IMG/VR virus record: IMGVR_UViG_3300028388_005074
Location: 1 to 52,507 of that record
Source of the DNA: a virus
Direction: 5' to 3' (one strand)
DNA length: 52,507 bases
How positions within the stretch are numbered: position 1 is the stretch's first letter; every line of letters starts with the position of its first letter. Position numbers and translations under genes: made by a program. Below are positions 22,749 through 32,372 of the stretch, piece by piece. The notes beneath the pieces were generated by a model. That model worked only from the letters and a program-made list of their open reading frames with translations. It searched no databases and was not told the origin of the DNA.

Positions 22749-25700
22749 ATGGTCAGCCAAGTTACCCAATCTCTCTTTGCATCAACATATAAAGACGATT
22801 ATGCTGATAGCGATAACTATCATCGAATTTTGTTTAACAGTGGGCGAGCTCTTCAAGCAAGAGAACTCACCCAGATGCAAACAATCATTCAAAGTGAAAT
22901 CGCGCGCTTTGGGAAAAACATATTTAAAGAGGGCGCGGCAGTAAATCCGGGTGGGGCAACATTAAATGCTGCATATGAATTTGTTAAGTTAAATACTTCT
23001 GTATTTGCTCTACCAGCAGATCCTAGCACAATATTAAATAACATATTTGTTGGCGACACTTCAAACCTTCGTGTTAAAATATTAGAGGTTGTCCCTGCAG
23101 AAGGATCTGATCCAGCGACCCTGTATATTCAATATCTCGGTGACGCTAGCGCGGGGGCGGCTACTAGTTTGCGTCTGACTCCTGGGGAAACAATCACAGA
23201 TGGCGCCAATACTCTTGTCATACAGACAACAAATACAACAGTAAATCCTGCGGTTGGACAAGGTGTTAAGATTTCAAGCGCGGAAGGCGATTTCTTTGCA
23301 CTTGGTCATTTTATCTACGCGCCGGCCCAATCATTAATCCTTAGCAAATACAGCTCTGACTTTACAGGAGTTGTTGGGTTTGTGGCCGCCGAAGATGTTG
23401 TCACATCAGCTGATAACCCAGCGCTGTTTGACAACCAAGGAGCAGTTCCAAACCCGTCTGCTCCGGGCGCAGATCGATATCGTATTCGATTGACGCTGAC
23501 CGAACAGTCGCTCGTTGACTCAGATCAGGTATTTGTTTATTTCGCAAATATCGTGGAATCGAGAATTGTTGAGACGGTGCAGGGAACAGATGATTATAAC
23601 AAAATCAATGATCTTCTCGCTCTAAGAACAAAAGAAGAATCTGGAAACTATGTTGTCCGTCAATTTAAATTAAAGTTTGATGAAGACTCGGATGCTGGGT
23701 TCTTGATTGCTGATATTTCTCCGGGGACAGCATATGTTAACGGATATAGAATTAACAAAAATACAACAACAAAAATCCGGCTGCCGAAACCAACCACTAC
23801 GGAAACAATTAATAATGAGGTTGTTGCAGCAAACTACGGCAATTATATTAACACCAGCAATTTGATCGGTATACCAAACACCAACCAGTGTGAGCAGTGG
23901 AATCTTAGATCAGCAACTGGGTATGGTGGGTCTACAATCGGAACCGCTAGAGTTCGAGCTGTACAAGAAGACGGAGGTGGGTATCGGTTATATCTATTCC
24001 GTGTGCAGATGGTTGGTAATAACAGTTTTGAATCGGTTCGTAGTATTGGATCGAGCGTCACCAATTATGCAGATCTTGTACTTGAAGCCGGTGTTGCTGT
24101 TCTTAAAGATGCTGCAAATAACGACCTGCTGTTTCCTTTACCAAATACCCGGCCTTCTACGATAACAGACATAAGCTTGCAGGTCGAGCGAGTTTTTGAG
24201 GGCGTCGCGACAGATGGGTCAGGAAACGCTACCGTTGGGCCGTTGTCAGGAAGCCAAACATTTGTTAATCTGACTGACTGGGTTGTTGTAGCTGATTCTG
24301 ATGGATCCAATTTGTCCAGCACTGTTACAATAACAGGTGCTGGAACCGGAAGCGCATCGATTACTGGAACCGGCGTTATTAGTGGATCCATTGACGTTAT
24401 TGCATATGTAAACATTCCTGCCGGCACGTCGAGAGCAAAAACACTAACAGAAACAACTGTTACTACGACTATTGATTCTGATGGCAACGGAACCCGGTTT
24501 ATTAACCTAGGCAAAGCAGACGTTTACGACGTATCGCGCATTCGCGACACCGATTCTGATGGAACAGACTTAACATCATCATTTATTTTTGATAATGGTC
24601 AACGCGACAATTTCTATGATGTCGGCCGCCTAATTCTTCGTAGTGGCCGGTCGATTCCCGCTGGAAACGTGTTTGCAAGATTTAGATATTTTAATCCCGG
24701 CGCTGGCGATTTCTACTCTGTTAACTCTTACAGCGGTATACCGTATGCTGATATTCCCTCTCATCGACTAGTAAATGGGCCGACTGTTGAGTTGCGGGAC
24801 GTGCTCGACTTCCGCCCAAGAATTAATGATGCAGGAACGGGATTTACAGGAACAGGATCAGCAGTTAACCCACTCCCACAGAACACTGACATTGTCACTC
24901 TTGATGCAACATATTACGAACCTAGATTTGATAAATTGACTGTTACAGAAGAGGGTGTGATTAGATTTGTTACCGGCGAGCCAGACCTCGATCCCAAGTT
25001 TCCAGAAACTCCTGGTAACAGTCTAGAAATATATCGCGTGCGATTTAACGCAAACACTCTCGATCCAGAAGATATTGGGATGCAGCCAATCGAGAACAAA
25101 CGCTACACCATGGCTGACATCGGCTTGCTCGAGAAAAGAATCGACAGGTTGGAAGAGTTTACAACACTCAGCATGCTTGAAATGGCGACGGAAAACGTTG
25201 CAGTGTTTGATTCATCAGGATTAATTCGTACAAAAGCTGGGTTCTTAGCAGATAATTTCTCGGACCATTTCTACTCAGCGACGTTTGAAGAAGATTATGC
25301 AGCTTCTATCGATCCTCGCGAAAGAGTTCTTCGCCCATTAGTAAATTCTAATAACATTAGAATAATCTACGATTCTGACCTATCAACCAACGTTGTGCTA
25401 AAGGGTGATAACTTATACATCAATTATACTGAAACGACATTGATCGATCAGCCTGTTGTTTCAAGGACAGAAAATATCAACCCATTTGCTGTTATTACTA
25501 GAAACAATAATATTCAGCTGTCTCCAGCTTCTGATGAGTGGAAAGAGACAAGAACGATTGCACCTCGCGTAATTGATGGCGGTGTGCGCCTTGATCGCAG
25601 CCAAGCAAGACTGTTCAATGAATGGCAATGGCAGTGGTCTGGTGTTCGGTTGGCAAATGCTAGAGTCGGTACGGTTCTTGGATCAGCGACGGCGGCGTCA

Positions 25701-27956
25701 TCAAGTACCAATACATCTACAACACAGCGCGGATTCAACACATTAACCACCACAGCGACAACAACTACTACAACCACTACAGTCGATAGAATTGTTGCTT
25801 CGGAAACAATTCGCGAGGTTGTTGGAACGCGTGTTGTTGATGTTGCTATTATACCGTTTATGCGCTCTCGTAAGGTTTACTTCAGAGTACGTGGACTAGT
25901 ACCGTATCAACGCTTCTTCCCATTCTTTGACGAAGTTAGTGTTTCGTCGTGGTGCCGCCAAGAAACTTTTAGAAGATTCGCTAGCGATACCACCGATTGG
26001 GGCAACAGATTCCGCAGCGCGGCGGCCCACCCAGAAGGATCTAGCAATCTTGTTTCGGATGCTAACGGAACAATTGAAGGATCGTTCTTTATTCCAAACA
26101 CATCCGCTCTACGGTTTAGAACTGGGACGCGTGAATTTAAGCTACTAAATGTTAGCGTTAATGACGAAAACCAGGCAACGTCTGTGGCGACTGGCAACTA
26201 CACGGCAAATGGAGTACTAGAAACTCTGCAGTCGACAGTTCGCTCAACCCGAGAAGTAACAGTCTCTTCTCGGAGAACGACGACATCGCGGACATCAAGA
26301 GTTACAGCAGTTACAGCACTGGATACCGGCACTCCAGAGGGCGTGTGGGACCGCGGAGGTGGCCGAGAAGATCGAGGCGATTTCGATCCACTCGCACAGT
26401 CGTTCTTCATCGATAATTCTGAGGGCGTGTTCATCACCAAAGCGCGGGTCTACTTTGCGTCTAAACCAACTGGCGGCGATGTTCCAACACCTGTTGAGTG
26501 CCAGATCCGCCCATTGGTCAATGGCTATCCAGCTTCAGATCAGATTGTACCAGGCGCCATTAAGGTTCTAACACCAGCTGAAGTCAATGTCGTTTCGACA
26601 CAAACCCAGGCGGGCGTATTGGCGACGCCGACCGATTTTGAGTTTGACGAACCGGTCTATCTAAATCCATTTACAGAATATGCAATTGTTCTACTTGCAG
26701 ACACAACTGCATATAATGTATACATTGCGCAAACAGAAGACTTTATCCTCGGCACAACACAGCGCAGAGTTTCAAGACAGCCTTCACTTGGATCGTTGTT
26801 TAAATCACAAAACGCTTCTACGTGGGAACCAGCTCAGAATCAGGATCTAACGTTTAGACTGTTCAGAGCAGACTTTGATACTGCTGGAGGAACAGCAGTA
26901 TTGGAAAATGCAGACGTTCCAGTTTTTGCGTTGGATGAAAATCCAATCCAATTGGATTCAGCGAGCAACTGGGCAACAGTATTCCATCCCAACCACGGAT
27001 TTGACTCTGGCGATACCGTAACAATTTACGGTCTCGATTCAGCAACAACTTATGGTGGAATACTTGGAACAAGCGTTCTTGGCAACAGAGTTGTTAGTTA
27101 TCCCGACCAAACAGGTTATAAAATTGCATTGGATTCTGCTGCTACGTCTTCCGTCGACATCGGAGGAACTTTGGTAGAGGCTTCGCAGAACATTATGTTC
27201 AATATTGCGTATCCATTCCTAGAAACTCTCGTCCCAGAGCTGACCAACCTATCAGCCACCGCAAAGTTTACAACGGGTAAATCGTATGCAGGGTCAGAGT
27301 CTAGGTTTGTTAAAGATACCACATTCAAGTCGATTGGTCTTCTGGAAAACAACTTGTCGACTGCTCCTAGAATGATAATTAATCCAGTCAACGAAGCTGT
27401 TCAGCTTGGCGCTGGGCAAAGATCGACAACAATGCAGGTTTCTCTATTGACGGGATCGTCATTCGTCTCTCCAGTAATCGACTTGCAAAGAGCTTCGATG
27501 ATCTTGATTGAAAATATTATCGACAAGCAGGACTCAGATAGAGACGCTGTAGGATTCAACACTCCTCTGACGTTTGTAGCTGAGACAGAACCAACTGGTG
27601 GATCTTCAATCGCCAAGCACATTACTGTTCCAGTAACTCTTGCTGAGCCGGCCGTCGGACTAAAAGTAATCGTTTCTGCCAACAGACCATCAGCAGCTGA
27701 TTTCCATATTTACTATAGAACAGGTGGTGAAGGATCAAATATTACAGATATTAATTGGACACTGCTGCCTCCAGAAGCAGCAATTCCATCAGACGAGAAT
27801 TCAGCTGTTTACAGAGAGTATCGATACCTCGCGGGGGGACTTGCAGGCGCACTTCCGGCGTTTACTCAATATCAACTAAAGATTGTTATGAGATCAACTA
27901 ACAGCTCGCGTGTACCAACACTAAAAGATCTGAGGGTAATTGCTCTTGCGGACTAA
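22749..27956 (+). CDS. Very large DUF4815-type baseplate/tail structural protein
   Basis: A 1735-residue protein. The N-terminal YKDDYADSDNYHRILFNSGR, ALQARELTQMQTIIQSEIAR and FGKNIFKEGAAVNPGGA are the DUF4815 signature, widely found in large T4-like tail proteins located beside gene 8 (the gp10-like position). About residues 980-1020 form a Ser/Thr-rich linker that ends in an unbroken Thr run; another Ser/Thr/Arg linker lies near 1160-1185. The C-terminal half holds sandwich-like domains (DPLAQSFFIDNSEGVFITKA, EYAIVLLADTTAYNVYIAQT) and ends with a phage tail pattern (QLKIVMRSTNSSRVPTLKDL). It likely forms part of the baseplate periphery and fibre attachment. Confidence 0.75.
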   Translation: MVSQVTQSLFASTYKDDYADSDNYHRILFNSGRALQARELTQMQTIIQSEIARFGKNIFKEGAAVNPGGATLNAAYEFVKLNTSVFALPADPSTILNNIFVGDTSNLRVKILEVVPAEGSDPATLYIQYLGDASAGAATSLRLTPGETITDGANTLVIQTTNTTVNPAVGQGVKISSAEGDFFALGHFIYAPAQSLILSKYSSDFTGVVGFVAAEDVVTSADNPALFDNQGAVPNPSAPGADRYRIRLTLTEQSLVDSDQVFVYFANIVESRIVETVQGTDDYNKINDLLALRTKEESGNYVVRQFKLKFDEDSDAGFLIADISPGTAYVNGYRINKNTTTKIRLPKPTTTETINNEVVAANYGNYINTSNLIGIPNTNQCEQWNLRSATGYGGSTIGTARVRAVQEDGGGYRLYLFRVQMVGNNSFESVRSIGSSVTNYADLVLEAGVAVLKDAANNDLLFPLPNTRPSTITDISLQVERVFEGVATDGSGNATVGPLSGSQTFVNLTDWVVVADSDGSNLSSTVTITGAGTGSASITGTGVISGSIDVIAYVNIPAGTSRAKTLTETTVTTTIDSDGNGTRFINLGKADVYDVSRIRDTDSDGTDLTSSFIFDNGQRDNFYDVGRLILRSGRSIPAGNVFARFRYFNPGAGDFYSVNSYSGIPYADIPSHRLVNGPTVELRDVLDFRPRINDAGTGFTGTGSAVNPLPQNTDIVTLDATYYEPRFDKLTVTEEGVIRFVTGEPDLDPKFPETPGNSLEIYRVRFNANTLDPEDIGMQPIENKRYTMADIGLLEKRIDRLEEFTTLSMLEMATENVAVFDSSGLIRTKAGFLADNFSDHFYSATFEEDYAASIDPRERVLRPLVNSNNIRIIYDSDLSTNVVLKGDNLYINYTETTLIDQPVVSRTENINPFAVITRNNNIQLSPASDEWKETRTIAPRVIDGGVRLDRSQARLFNEWQWQWSGVRLANARVGTVLGSATAASSSTNTSTTQRGFNTLTTTATTTTTTTTVDRIVASETIREVVGTRVVDVAIIPFMRSRKVYFRVRGLVPYQRFFPFFDEVSVSSWCRQETFRRFASDTTDWGNRFRSAAAHPEGSSNLVSDANGTIEGSFFIPNTSALRFRTGTREFKLLNVSVNDENQATSVATGNYTANGVLETLQSTVRSTREVTVSSRRTTTSRTSRVTAVTALDTGTPEGVWDRGGGREDRGDFDPLAQSFFIDNSEGVFITKARVYFASKPTGGDVPTPVECQIRPLVNGYPASDQIVPGAIKVLTPAEVNVVSTQTQAGVLATPTDFEFDEPVYLNPFTEYAIVLLADTTAYNVYIAQTEDFILGTTQRRVSRQPSLGSLFKSQNASTWEPAQNQDLTFRLFRADFDTAGGTAVLENADVPVFALDENPIQLDSASNWATVFHPNHGFDSGDTVTIYGLDSATTYGGILGTSVLGNRVVSYPDQTGYKIALDSAATSSVDIGGTLVEASQNIMFNIAYPFLETLVPELTNLSATAKFTTGKSYAGSESRFVKDTTFKSIGLLENNLSTAPRMIINPVNEAVQLGAGQRSTTMQVSLLTGSSFVSPVIDLQRASMILIENIIDKQDSDRDAVGFNTPLTFVAETEPTGGSSIAKHITVPVTLAEPAVGLKVIVSANRPSAADFHIYYRTGGEGSNITDINWTLLPPEAAIPSDENSAVYREYRYLAGGLAGALPAFTQYQLKIVMRSTNSSRVPTLKDLRVIALAD

Positions 27957-28176
27957 GAATTTAATTCCAGTAGAAGGGCATTCGCACCTAGCTCGTGATC
28001 CCACAACGGGCGCGATTGTCAATATAAATAAAACAGAAATACATCAAGCGCAAGAACGCAAAAAAGTTCGTAAAAACCAGCAAAAAGAATTGCAACACTT
28101 AAAACAAACTGTTGATCATTTAGCTGATGAAATGAATGAGCTCAAGCGACTAATTTTAAAACTAGTAGAGAAATAA
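27940..28176 (+). CDS. Small coiled-coil protein with LIPVEGHSHLARDPTTGAI motif
   Basis: A 78-residue protein starting at TTG 27940 (or 27946); GAGGG at 27933-27936 is a good ribosome site and the start lies inside the 3' end of the DUF4815 gene. The N-terminal NLIPVEGHSHLARDPTTGAI and NINKTEIHQAQERKK are recognisable from small proteins encoded among tail genes of marine T4-like phages. The rest is a strong coiled coil (LKQTVDHLADEMNELKRLIL). It is probably an assembly or virion accessory protein; the function is unknown. Confidence 0.7.
   Translation: MLLRTKNLIPVEGHSHLARDPTTGAIVNINKTEIHQAQERKKVRKNQQKELQHLKQTVDHLADEMNELKRLILKLVEK
28023..28030 (+). promoter_or_regulatory. Possible T4-type late promoter inside the coiled-coil gene
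   Basis: TATAAATA occurs here in the sense direction, within the coding sequence at 27940-28176 and about 150 bases upstream of the fibre gene at 28180. It could add transcription of the fibre cassette, or be a chance match in an AT-rich stretch. Confidence 0.35.
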
Positions 28177-28179
28177 CAG

Positions 28180-28941
28180 ATGGCTATTATTAATGTTAGT
28201 TTAACTGATCTAATTAGTGCTTGGGTTGATAAATTCAACTCTCTCAGCGCCCATGCAGGCGATCCTGCATTGCTCGCCGACTCCGATCTTGTTACCGCAA
28301 TTAATAACATTTCATTAAACACCACATTTGGTGAATTGACCGTAACTGGAAACGTTGATATTGCCGGTAATTTAACCCTTGGTGATTCTGCTAGCAACAC
28401 ACTAACATTTCCAGGAACGTTTACAGGCAATTTAATCCCAACCGCAGACGACACCTACGATGTTGGTAGTGCTTCTTTGCGTTGGAAAGATGCTTACATC
28501 GACGGTGTTGCTTACATTGATGCGTTTGTTTATAATGGGGTTCCGATTGCAACAACCGCAGCAGAGATTAATCTAATCGAAGGATTGACAGATTCTGCAC
28601 AGGTTCAACTAGATGCAAAGGTGGCGCGGACAAGCTCAACCGGTTCAGCTCAAATTCCTACTGGAACGGAAGCGCAAAGAGATGGATCGCCAACTGCTGG
28701 TTATTTCCGGTTTAATACGACAACTGGCCAGTTTGAAGGATATGATGGATCTGCGTGGGGTTCAGTTGGCGGCGGTGCAACTGGTGCAAACGGCGATGAA
28801 GTGTTCATTGAAAACGATCAAACAGTCACTTCCGATTATACGATTACAGCAGGTCGTAGTGCAATGAGCACCGGCCCAATAACAGTTGATAGCGGAGTTA
28901 CTGTGACAATTCCTGATGGATCAAGATACGTCATTGTATAA
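28180..28941 (+). CDS. Tail fibre-like structural protein with C-terminal VTVTIPdGSRYVIV module
   Basis: A 253-residue protein. Residues about 40-110 are short beta repeats typical of fibre shafts (VTGNVDIAGNLTLGDSASNT, DDTYDVGSASLRWKDAYIDG). Then comes IATTAAEINLIEGLTDSAQ, a segment common in marine phage fibre proteins, and a QIPTGTEAQRDGSPTAGYF-type pre-tip. The last 48 residues (GDEVFIENDQTVTSDYTI..., GVTVTIPDGSRYVIV) are a module repeated in the next gene and at 32052. It lies at the start of the fibre cassette. Confidence 0.65.
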   Translation: MAIINVSLTDLISAWVDKFNSLSAHAGDPALLADSDLVTAINNISLNTTFGELTVTGNVDIAGNLTLGDSASNTLTFPGTFTGNLIPTADDTYDVGSASLRWKDAYIDGVAYIDAFVYNGVPIATTAAEINLIEGLTDSAQVQLDAKVARTSSTGSAQIPTGTEAQRDGSPTAGYFRFNTTTGQFEGYDGSAWGSVGGGATGANGDEVFIENDQTVTSDYTITAGRSAMSTGPITVDSGVTVTIPDGSRYVIV

Positions 28942-28949
28942 GGTAGACT

Positions 28950-29348
28950 ATGGCACAAATTCTTAATGGCGACTCTGGATTTAGCGTAAGAATCAAACTA
29001 AACAATACTGGCATTCGTAAAAACACATTCGATGCCACCATAGCGCCAACTATTAACAACGATACTGATTCTGGATACGAAATCGGCTCGCTATTTTTTG
29101 TTCCATCAACTGGCCAAGTGTTTATCTCAACAGACGTTTCTTCTGGAGCAGCTACATGGACAAAGGTTGGTGGGGGGGCAACAGCTACCGGCGATGGTGG
29201 CGATCAGGTGTTTTTGACAAACGGCAATACTGTAACGTCAAGTTATACAATCGATAGCAATTTCAACGCTATTAGTGCTGGACCAGTCACTATAAATAGC
29301 GATGTAACAGTAACAATTCCAACTGGATCAAGATACGTGGTGGTTTAA
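28950..29348 (+). CDS. Short fibre protein sharing the GSRYVVV C-terminal module
   Basis: A 132-residue protein. The N-terminal part has SGYEIGSLFFVPSTGQVFIS, a pre-tip pattern seen in many fibre proteins. The last 48 residues (GDQVFLTNGNTVTSSYTIDS..., DVTVTIPTGSRYVVV) align along their whole length with the end of the preceding protein. It is probably one of several short trimeric fibre pieces built from shared modules. Eight bases separate it from the gene before. Confidence 0.6.
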   Translation: MAQILNGDSGFSVRIKLNNTGIRKNTFDATIAPTINNDTDSGYEIGSLFFVPSTGQVFISTDVSSGAATWTKVGGGATATGDGGDQVFLTNGNTVTSSYTIDSNFNAISAGPVTINSDVTVTIPTGSRYVVV

Positions 29349-29352
29349 ACAA

Positions 29353-29796
29353 ATGGCGATTATTCTAGATGGCACGAGCGGGATTACCGCTCCTTCAATA
29401 ACGGCTAATGCCGATTCTAGCACGTTTATTGGAATAAAAACTGATAAATTGTCTAATTCGGCGGGCACCGGCCCGGCAGAGCTAATTGATCAAAGTGCTG
29501 CAAAGGCACATGTACATTTCGATGCTGCGGGCGGAACCCCAACGATCGTTTCTGGGCGGGCTTTTAATGTTGCTAGTATTACTGACAATGCAGTGGGAAT
29601 TTATATTCCAAATTTTACCAACGCTATGGATACAAGCGAATATGCTGCTGGCGCAAGTCAAAAAGGCAGTACTGCCATAGACATAATTGTTTCTGGAAAC
29701 TCATTGACAACAACTGGGTATATTCGGTTTAGGGATGGTGCGGTGGACACAGATATAGACGGCGTGTCGTTTTGGCAATTTGGGACATTGGCATGA
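29353..29796 (+). CDS. Short fibre protein, FNVASITDNAVG-type
   Basis: A 147-residue protein. It has AKAHVHFDAAGGTPTIVSGR, FNVASITDNAVGIYIPNFTN and ends SFWQFGTLA. The 'f.v.siTDNgvG.y...fTn' core and the 'G.LA' end recur in the proteins at 32373, 32720 and (weaker) 33091, so these form a paralogous series. The module is common in marine phage fibres. Its stop overlaps the next ATG (ATGA). Confidence 0.6.
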   Translation: MAIILDGTSGITAPSITANADSSTFIGIKTDKLSNSAGTGPAELIDQSAAKAHVHFDAAGGTPTIVSGRAFNVASITDNAVGIYIPNFTNAMDTSEYAAGASQKGSTAIDIIVSGNSLTTTGYIRFRDGAVDTDIDGVSFWQFGTLA

Positions 29797-30893
29797 GTAT
29801 TCTTAACGTATCTAATATCAAAGGACGAACGGGCGGCGATGATGCTATAATTAACGGCATGCCATTGCGGCCTGGTTTTATTAACCCAACCAATAAGATT
29901 ATTAACGGAACTTTTGAAATTTGGCAGCGTGGCACATCCCAAACGTCTAATACGTATAGTTCAGCGGACCGGTGGAGACATACGGTGACCGGAGGAACTG
30001 GAACTCAATCACGACAAGATTTTACCGTTGGTACAAAATTTGGATCAAATAGCCCTCGTCATTTTCTTAGATTGGGAGTTACTGGTCAGTCACTAACATC
30101 CGATCGTTCGAGAACGATTAATGCGATTGAAGACGTTCGCACGTTTGCCGGCGAAACAATTACTGTCCTTGGTTGGGCAAAAAGAAACTCTGGCTCAGGA
30201 AATACAGCGATTAGTTTAAGACAAGTTTTTGGCACTGGTGGATCAACAAATGTTGAAGTTAACGCACCTAGCCAGATTGCACTGACAACCGCATGGCAGC
30301 CATTTGCATTAACATTTGACGTGCCATCTATCACTGGTAAAACTTTAGGCACCGATGCTAATGGATTCGAAGATCATGCGCTATGGGTAATGATATGGGC
30401 TAGTGCGGGATCCGACTATTCCGGAATATCAGCATCTCTTGGTATTCAAACCATCGAAGTTGATTTCTGGGGAATCCACACGCTTCTAGGAACGCACACC
30501 ACTGACGCTGTAAACTATTACAGAGCGCCGGATCGTGGAAAGGAATTTAATGACTGTCTTCGATATTATGAGCATTCGTATGCTTATGGAACATACCCCG
30601 GAGCAGCAACGTATACAGGAGCTAACGTCGATTATTTTGATACTACCTCGGCTAACGATGCGCAATCGACCATTTTCTTTACCGTGGCCAAAAGAACCAA
30701 TCTATACACAGAAGAAATTTATAGTCCGGTTACGGGAGCAAGCGCCAACTATTACGACTACACCGCTAGCACAGATCGCGCCTGTGATGCGGTAGGTGTT
30801 GGGAACCTTAGCATGAGAATGCGATCATCGGGTTCCATCGCCGGAGAGCGCGCTGCATATTTTCATTGGACGTGTGACGCGGAGCTTATTTAA
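29793..30893 (+). CDS. Fibre tip / carbohydrate-binding-like protein (paralogue 1)
   Basis: A 366-residue protein, started at ATG 29793 in an ATGA overlap. The core begins IINGTFEIWQRGTSQTSNTY and SADRWRHTVTGG, a signature of jelly-roll domains in phage fibres and spikes. It continues with FLRLGVTGQSLTSDRS and TITVLGWAKRNSGSGN and ends AAYFHWTCDAELI. The middle and end (EFNDCLRYYEHSYAYGTYPG) align with the next protein. These domains typically bind host surface sugars. Confidence 0.65.
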   Translation: MSILNVSNIKGRTGGDDAIINGMPLRPGFINPTNKIINGTFEIWQRGTSQTSNTYSSADRWRHTVTGGTGTQSRQDFTVGTKFGSNSPRHFLRLGVTGQSLTSDRSRTINAIEDVRTFAGETITVLGWAKRNSGSGNTAISLRQVFGTGGSTNVEVNAPSQIALTTAWQPFALTFDVPSITGKTLGTDANGFEDHALWVMIWASAGSDYSGISASLGIQTIEVDFWGIHTLLGTHTTDAVNYYRAPDRGKEFNDCLRYYEHSYAYGTYPGAATYTGANVDYFDTTSANDAQSTIFFTVAKRTNLYTEEIYSPVTGASANYYDYTASTDRACDAVGVGNLSMRMRSSGSIAGERAAYFHWTCDAELI

Positions 30894-32026
30894 TGTCGAC
30901 AATTCTAGCTGACATAGTCGATGGTGTTGACGACAACGGCGAGCTTTACGTCAACGGCCAAGAGTTTTCTCGCTGGTTCTTTAACAACGAAAATATGTAC
31001 ACCAATGGCACGTTTGAATATGGTCAGCGGCGAACAACTTTTGATTCCACGGCCCGCGCCGTCGGCGATCTTGCTATGGACGAGCACCGAATAAACTATC
31101 AGTTTAGCAACGGATCGTTACTAGGAACGCAAGAAACATTTCCTGTTGGTACAAAGCTCGGCATGAACACGCCGCGACATTTTTATAGAATGACTATATC
31201 GGGAACGCAACAGGGCGATGAGTTTGGCGTGGCATGGCTAAGAGGTACTATTGAAAAGATTGATGCTTTTAATGAACCATGGACGCTTCTTGGCTGGGCT
31301 AGGTCGGCTTATTCCAATTCAATTGTTGTTCGTGCCACTGCAGATGACATAATCATCGGCCGCGCTTCTATTGATCAGGGTGTAATTGAAACAACCACGA
31401 ATTGGCAGCCATTTGCTGTTCCGATGAATGTTTATGGATCGGCAGGATTATTTCCAGGGCCCGTTATCGACGGCGGAGTTGAAGATGAATCTAATATTGA
31501 TCTCAATTTTTGGATAATGAGCACGGATGATGAATCTCTCTATGGCGGCCTAAGAAAAGACAATCTAGCCAAACCAGGAGATCCCGTACAGATTGATTTG
31601 TGGGGATTGCATACTAGAATGGGCACCTGGTCAGCATCTGCCGCACCTGCGTATTATATTGCTCCTTCCCAAGCTGAAGAATATCTTAAATGTGCTAGAT
31701 ATTATCAAAAGTCATATGCCTTGGGAACAGCACCGGGTGCCGTAGACGAATATGTCGGAGCTGTAACAACGTATGGTAACACGGGAGGTTTGTATAGAGC
31801 AGGAATAACCGTTCCTGTGGTTCCTAAATTTCATACGCCCTTCGTCACAACATACAGTCCAGAGACAGGAGCTAGTGGACAAGTTCGCGTTGGCACGAGC
31901 AGCGGTGCGGATGTAGCCTCATCTGTGAGCAGAACAACGACGCATTTTCGAGTAATTAATAATGCGACATCTGGGACAGACGCACAAATGTATTTTCATT
32001 GGGCCGCGTCGGCTACTTGCGTATAA
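30893..32026 (+). CDS. Fibre tip / carbohydrate-binding-like protein (paralogue 2)
   Basis: A 377-residue paralogue of the preceding protein: NGTFEYGQRRTTFDSTA versus NGTFEIWQRGTSQ, FPVGTKLGMNTPRHFYRM versus FTVGTKFGSNSPRHFLRL, TTNWQPFAVPMNVYGSAG versus TTAWQPFALTFDVPS, CARYYQKSYALGTAPGA versus CLRYYEHSYAYGTYPGA, and MYFHWAASATCV versus AYFHWTCDAELI. The second motif Trp (IWQRG) has become Gly (EYGQRR). The start overlaps the previous stop by one base (TAATG). The stop lies within a late promoter. Confidence 0.65.
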   Translation: MSTILADIVDGVDDNGELYVNGQEFSRWFFNNENMYTNGTFEYGQRRTTFDSTARAVGDLAMDEHRINYQFSNGSLLGTQETFPVGTKLGMNTPRHFYRMTISGTQQGDEFGVAWLRGTIEKIDAFNEPWTLLGWARSAYSNSIVVRATADDIIIGRASIDQGVIETTTNWQPFAVPMNVYGSAGLFPGPVIDGGVEDESNIDLNFWIMSTDDESLYGGLRKDNLAKPGDPVQIDLWGLHTRMGTWSASAAPAYYIAPSQAEEYLKCARYYQKSYALGTAPGAVDEYVGAVTTYGNTGGLYRAGITVPVVPKFHTPFVTTYSPETGASGQVRVGTSSGADVASSVSRTTTHFRVINNATSGTDAQMYFHWAASATCV

Positions 32027-32029
32027 ATA
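32022..32029 (+). promoter_or_regulatory. T4-type late promoter before the 32052 gene
   Basis: TATAAATA overlapping the stop codon of the 30893 gene, 22 bases before the ATG at 32052. It divides the fibre cassette into two transcripts. Confidence 0.72.
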
Positions 32030-32051
32030 AATAAAAACAGGATTGTGAAGA

Positions 32052-32363
32052 ATGTCAATTAAACTAGATCCAAGTAAAGGAATAACGCTTCCTGGGAAAA
32101 CAAGGACTGATATTACATCAGTTGTGGGCCCAGATTCCGGCGCTTTATTTTATGATAGAACTGCAGGAGCGCCTATTATCCGTCGTGATAATGAGTGGGC
32201 TCATGTCGGTAGTGTTGGTTTTGTTTTTCGTCGCAACCCAAAGTCGCTAGATTCGGATTTTACTATTGGATCGACAGAAAACGCGTCGGCCGCCGGACCT
32301 CTAACGGTTACAACCGGAGTCACTCTAACGATTGATTCTGGCGGTGAGTTGGTAATTCTATAA
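32052..32363 (+). CDS. Short fibre protein with diverged C-terminal module
   Basis: A 103-residue protein. The N-terminus (KLDPSKGITLPGKTRTDITS, DSGALFYDRTAGAPIIRRDN) resembles pre-tip segments. The last 48 residues (SVGFVFRRNPKSLDSDFTIG, SAAGPLTVTTGVTLTIDSGG) are a diverged copy of the module that ends the proteins at 28180 and 28950. It is probably a short virion fibre. Confidence 0.55.
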   Translation: MSIKLDPSKGITLPGKTRTDITSVVGPDSGALFYDRTAGAPIIRRDNEWAHVGSVGFVFRRNPKSLDSDFTIGSTENASAAGPLTVTTGVTLTIDSGGELVIL

Positions 32364-32372
32364 GGATTAGAG

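Noticed and set aside
27940-28030. TATAAATA at 28023 as a certain promoter
   Set aside because: It is inside coding sequence and 150 bases from the next gene. It could be a chance match in AT-rich DNA, so it is listed with low confidence.
29353-29796. Frameshifts or pseudogenes among the short fibre genes
   Set aside because: All are intact, with start/stop overlaps and complete C-terminal signatures. Length differences reflect module content.
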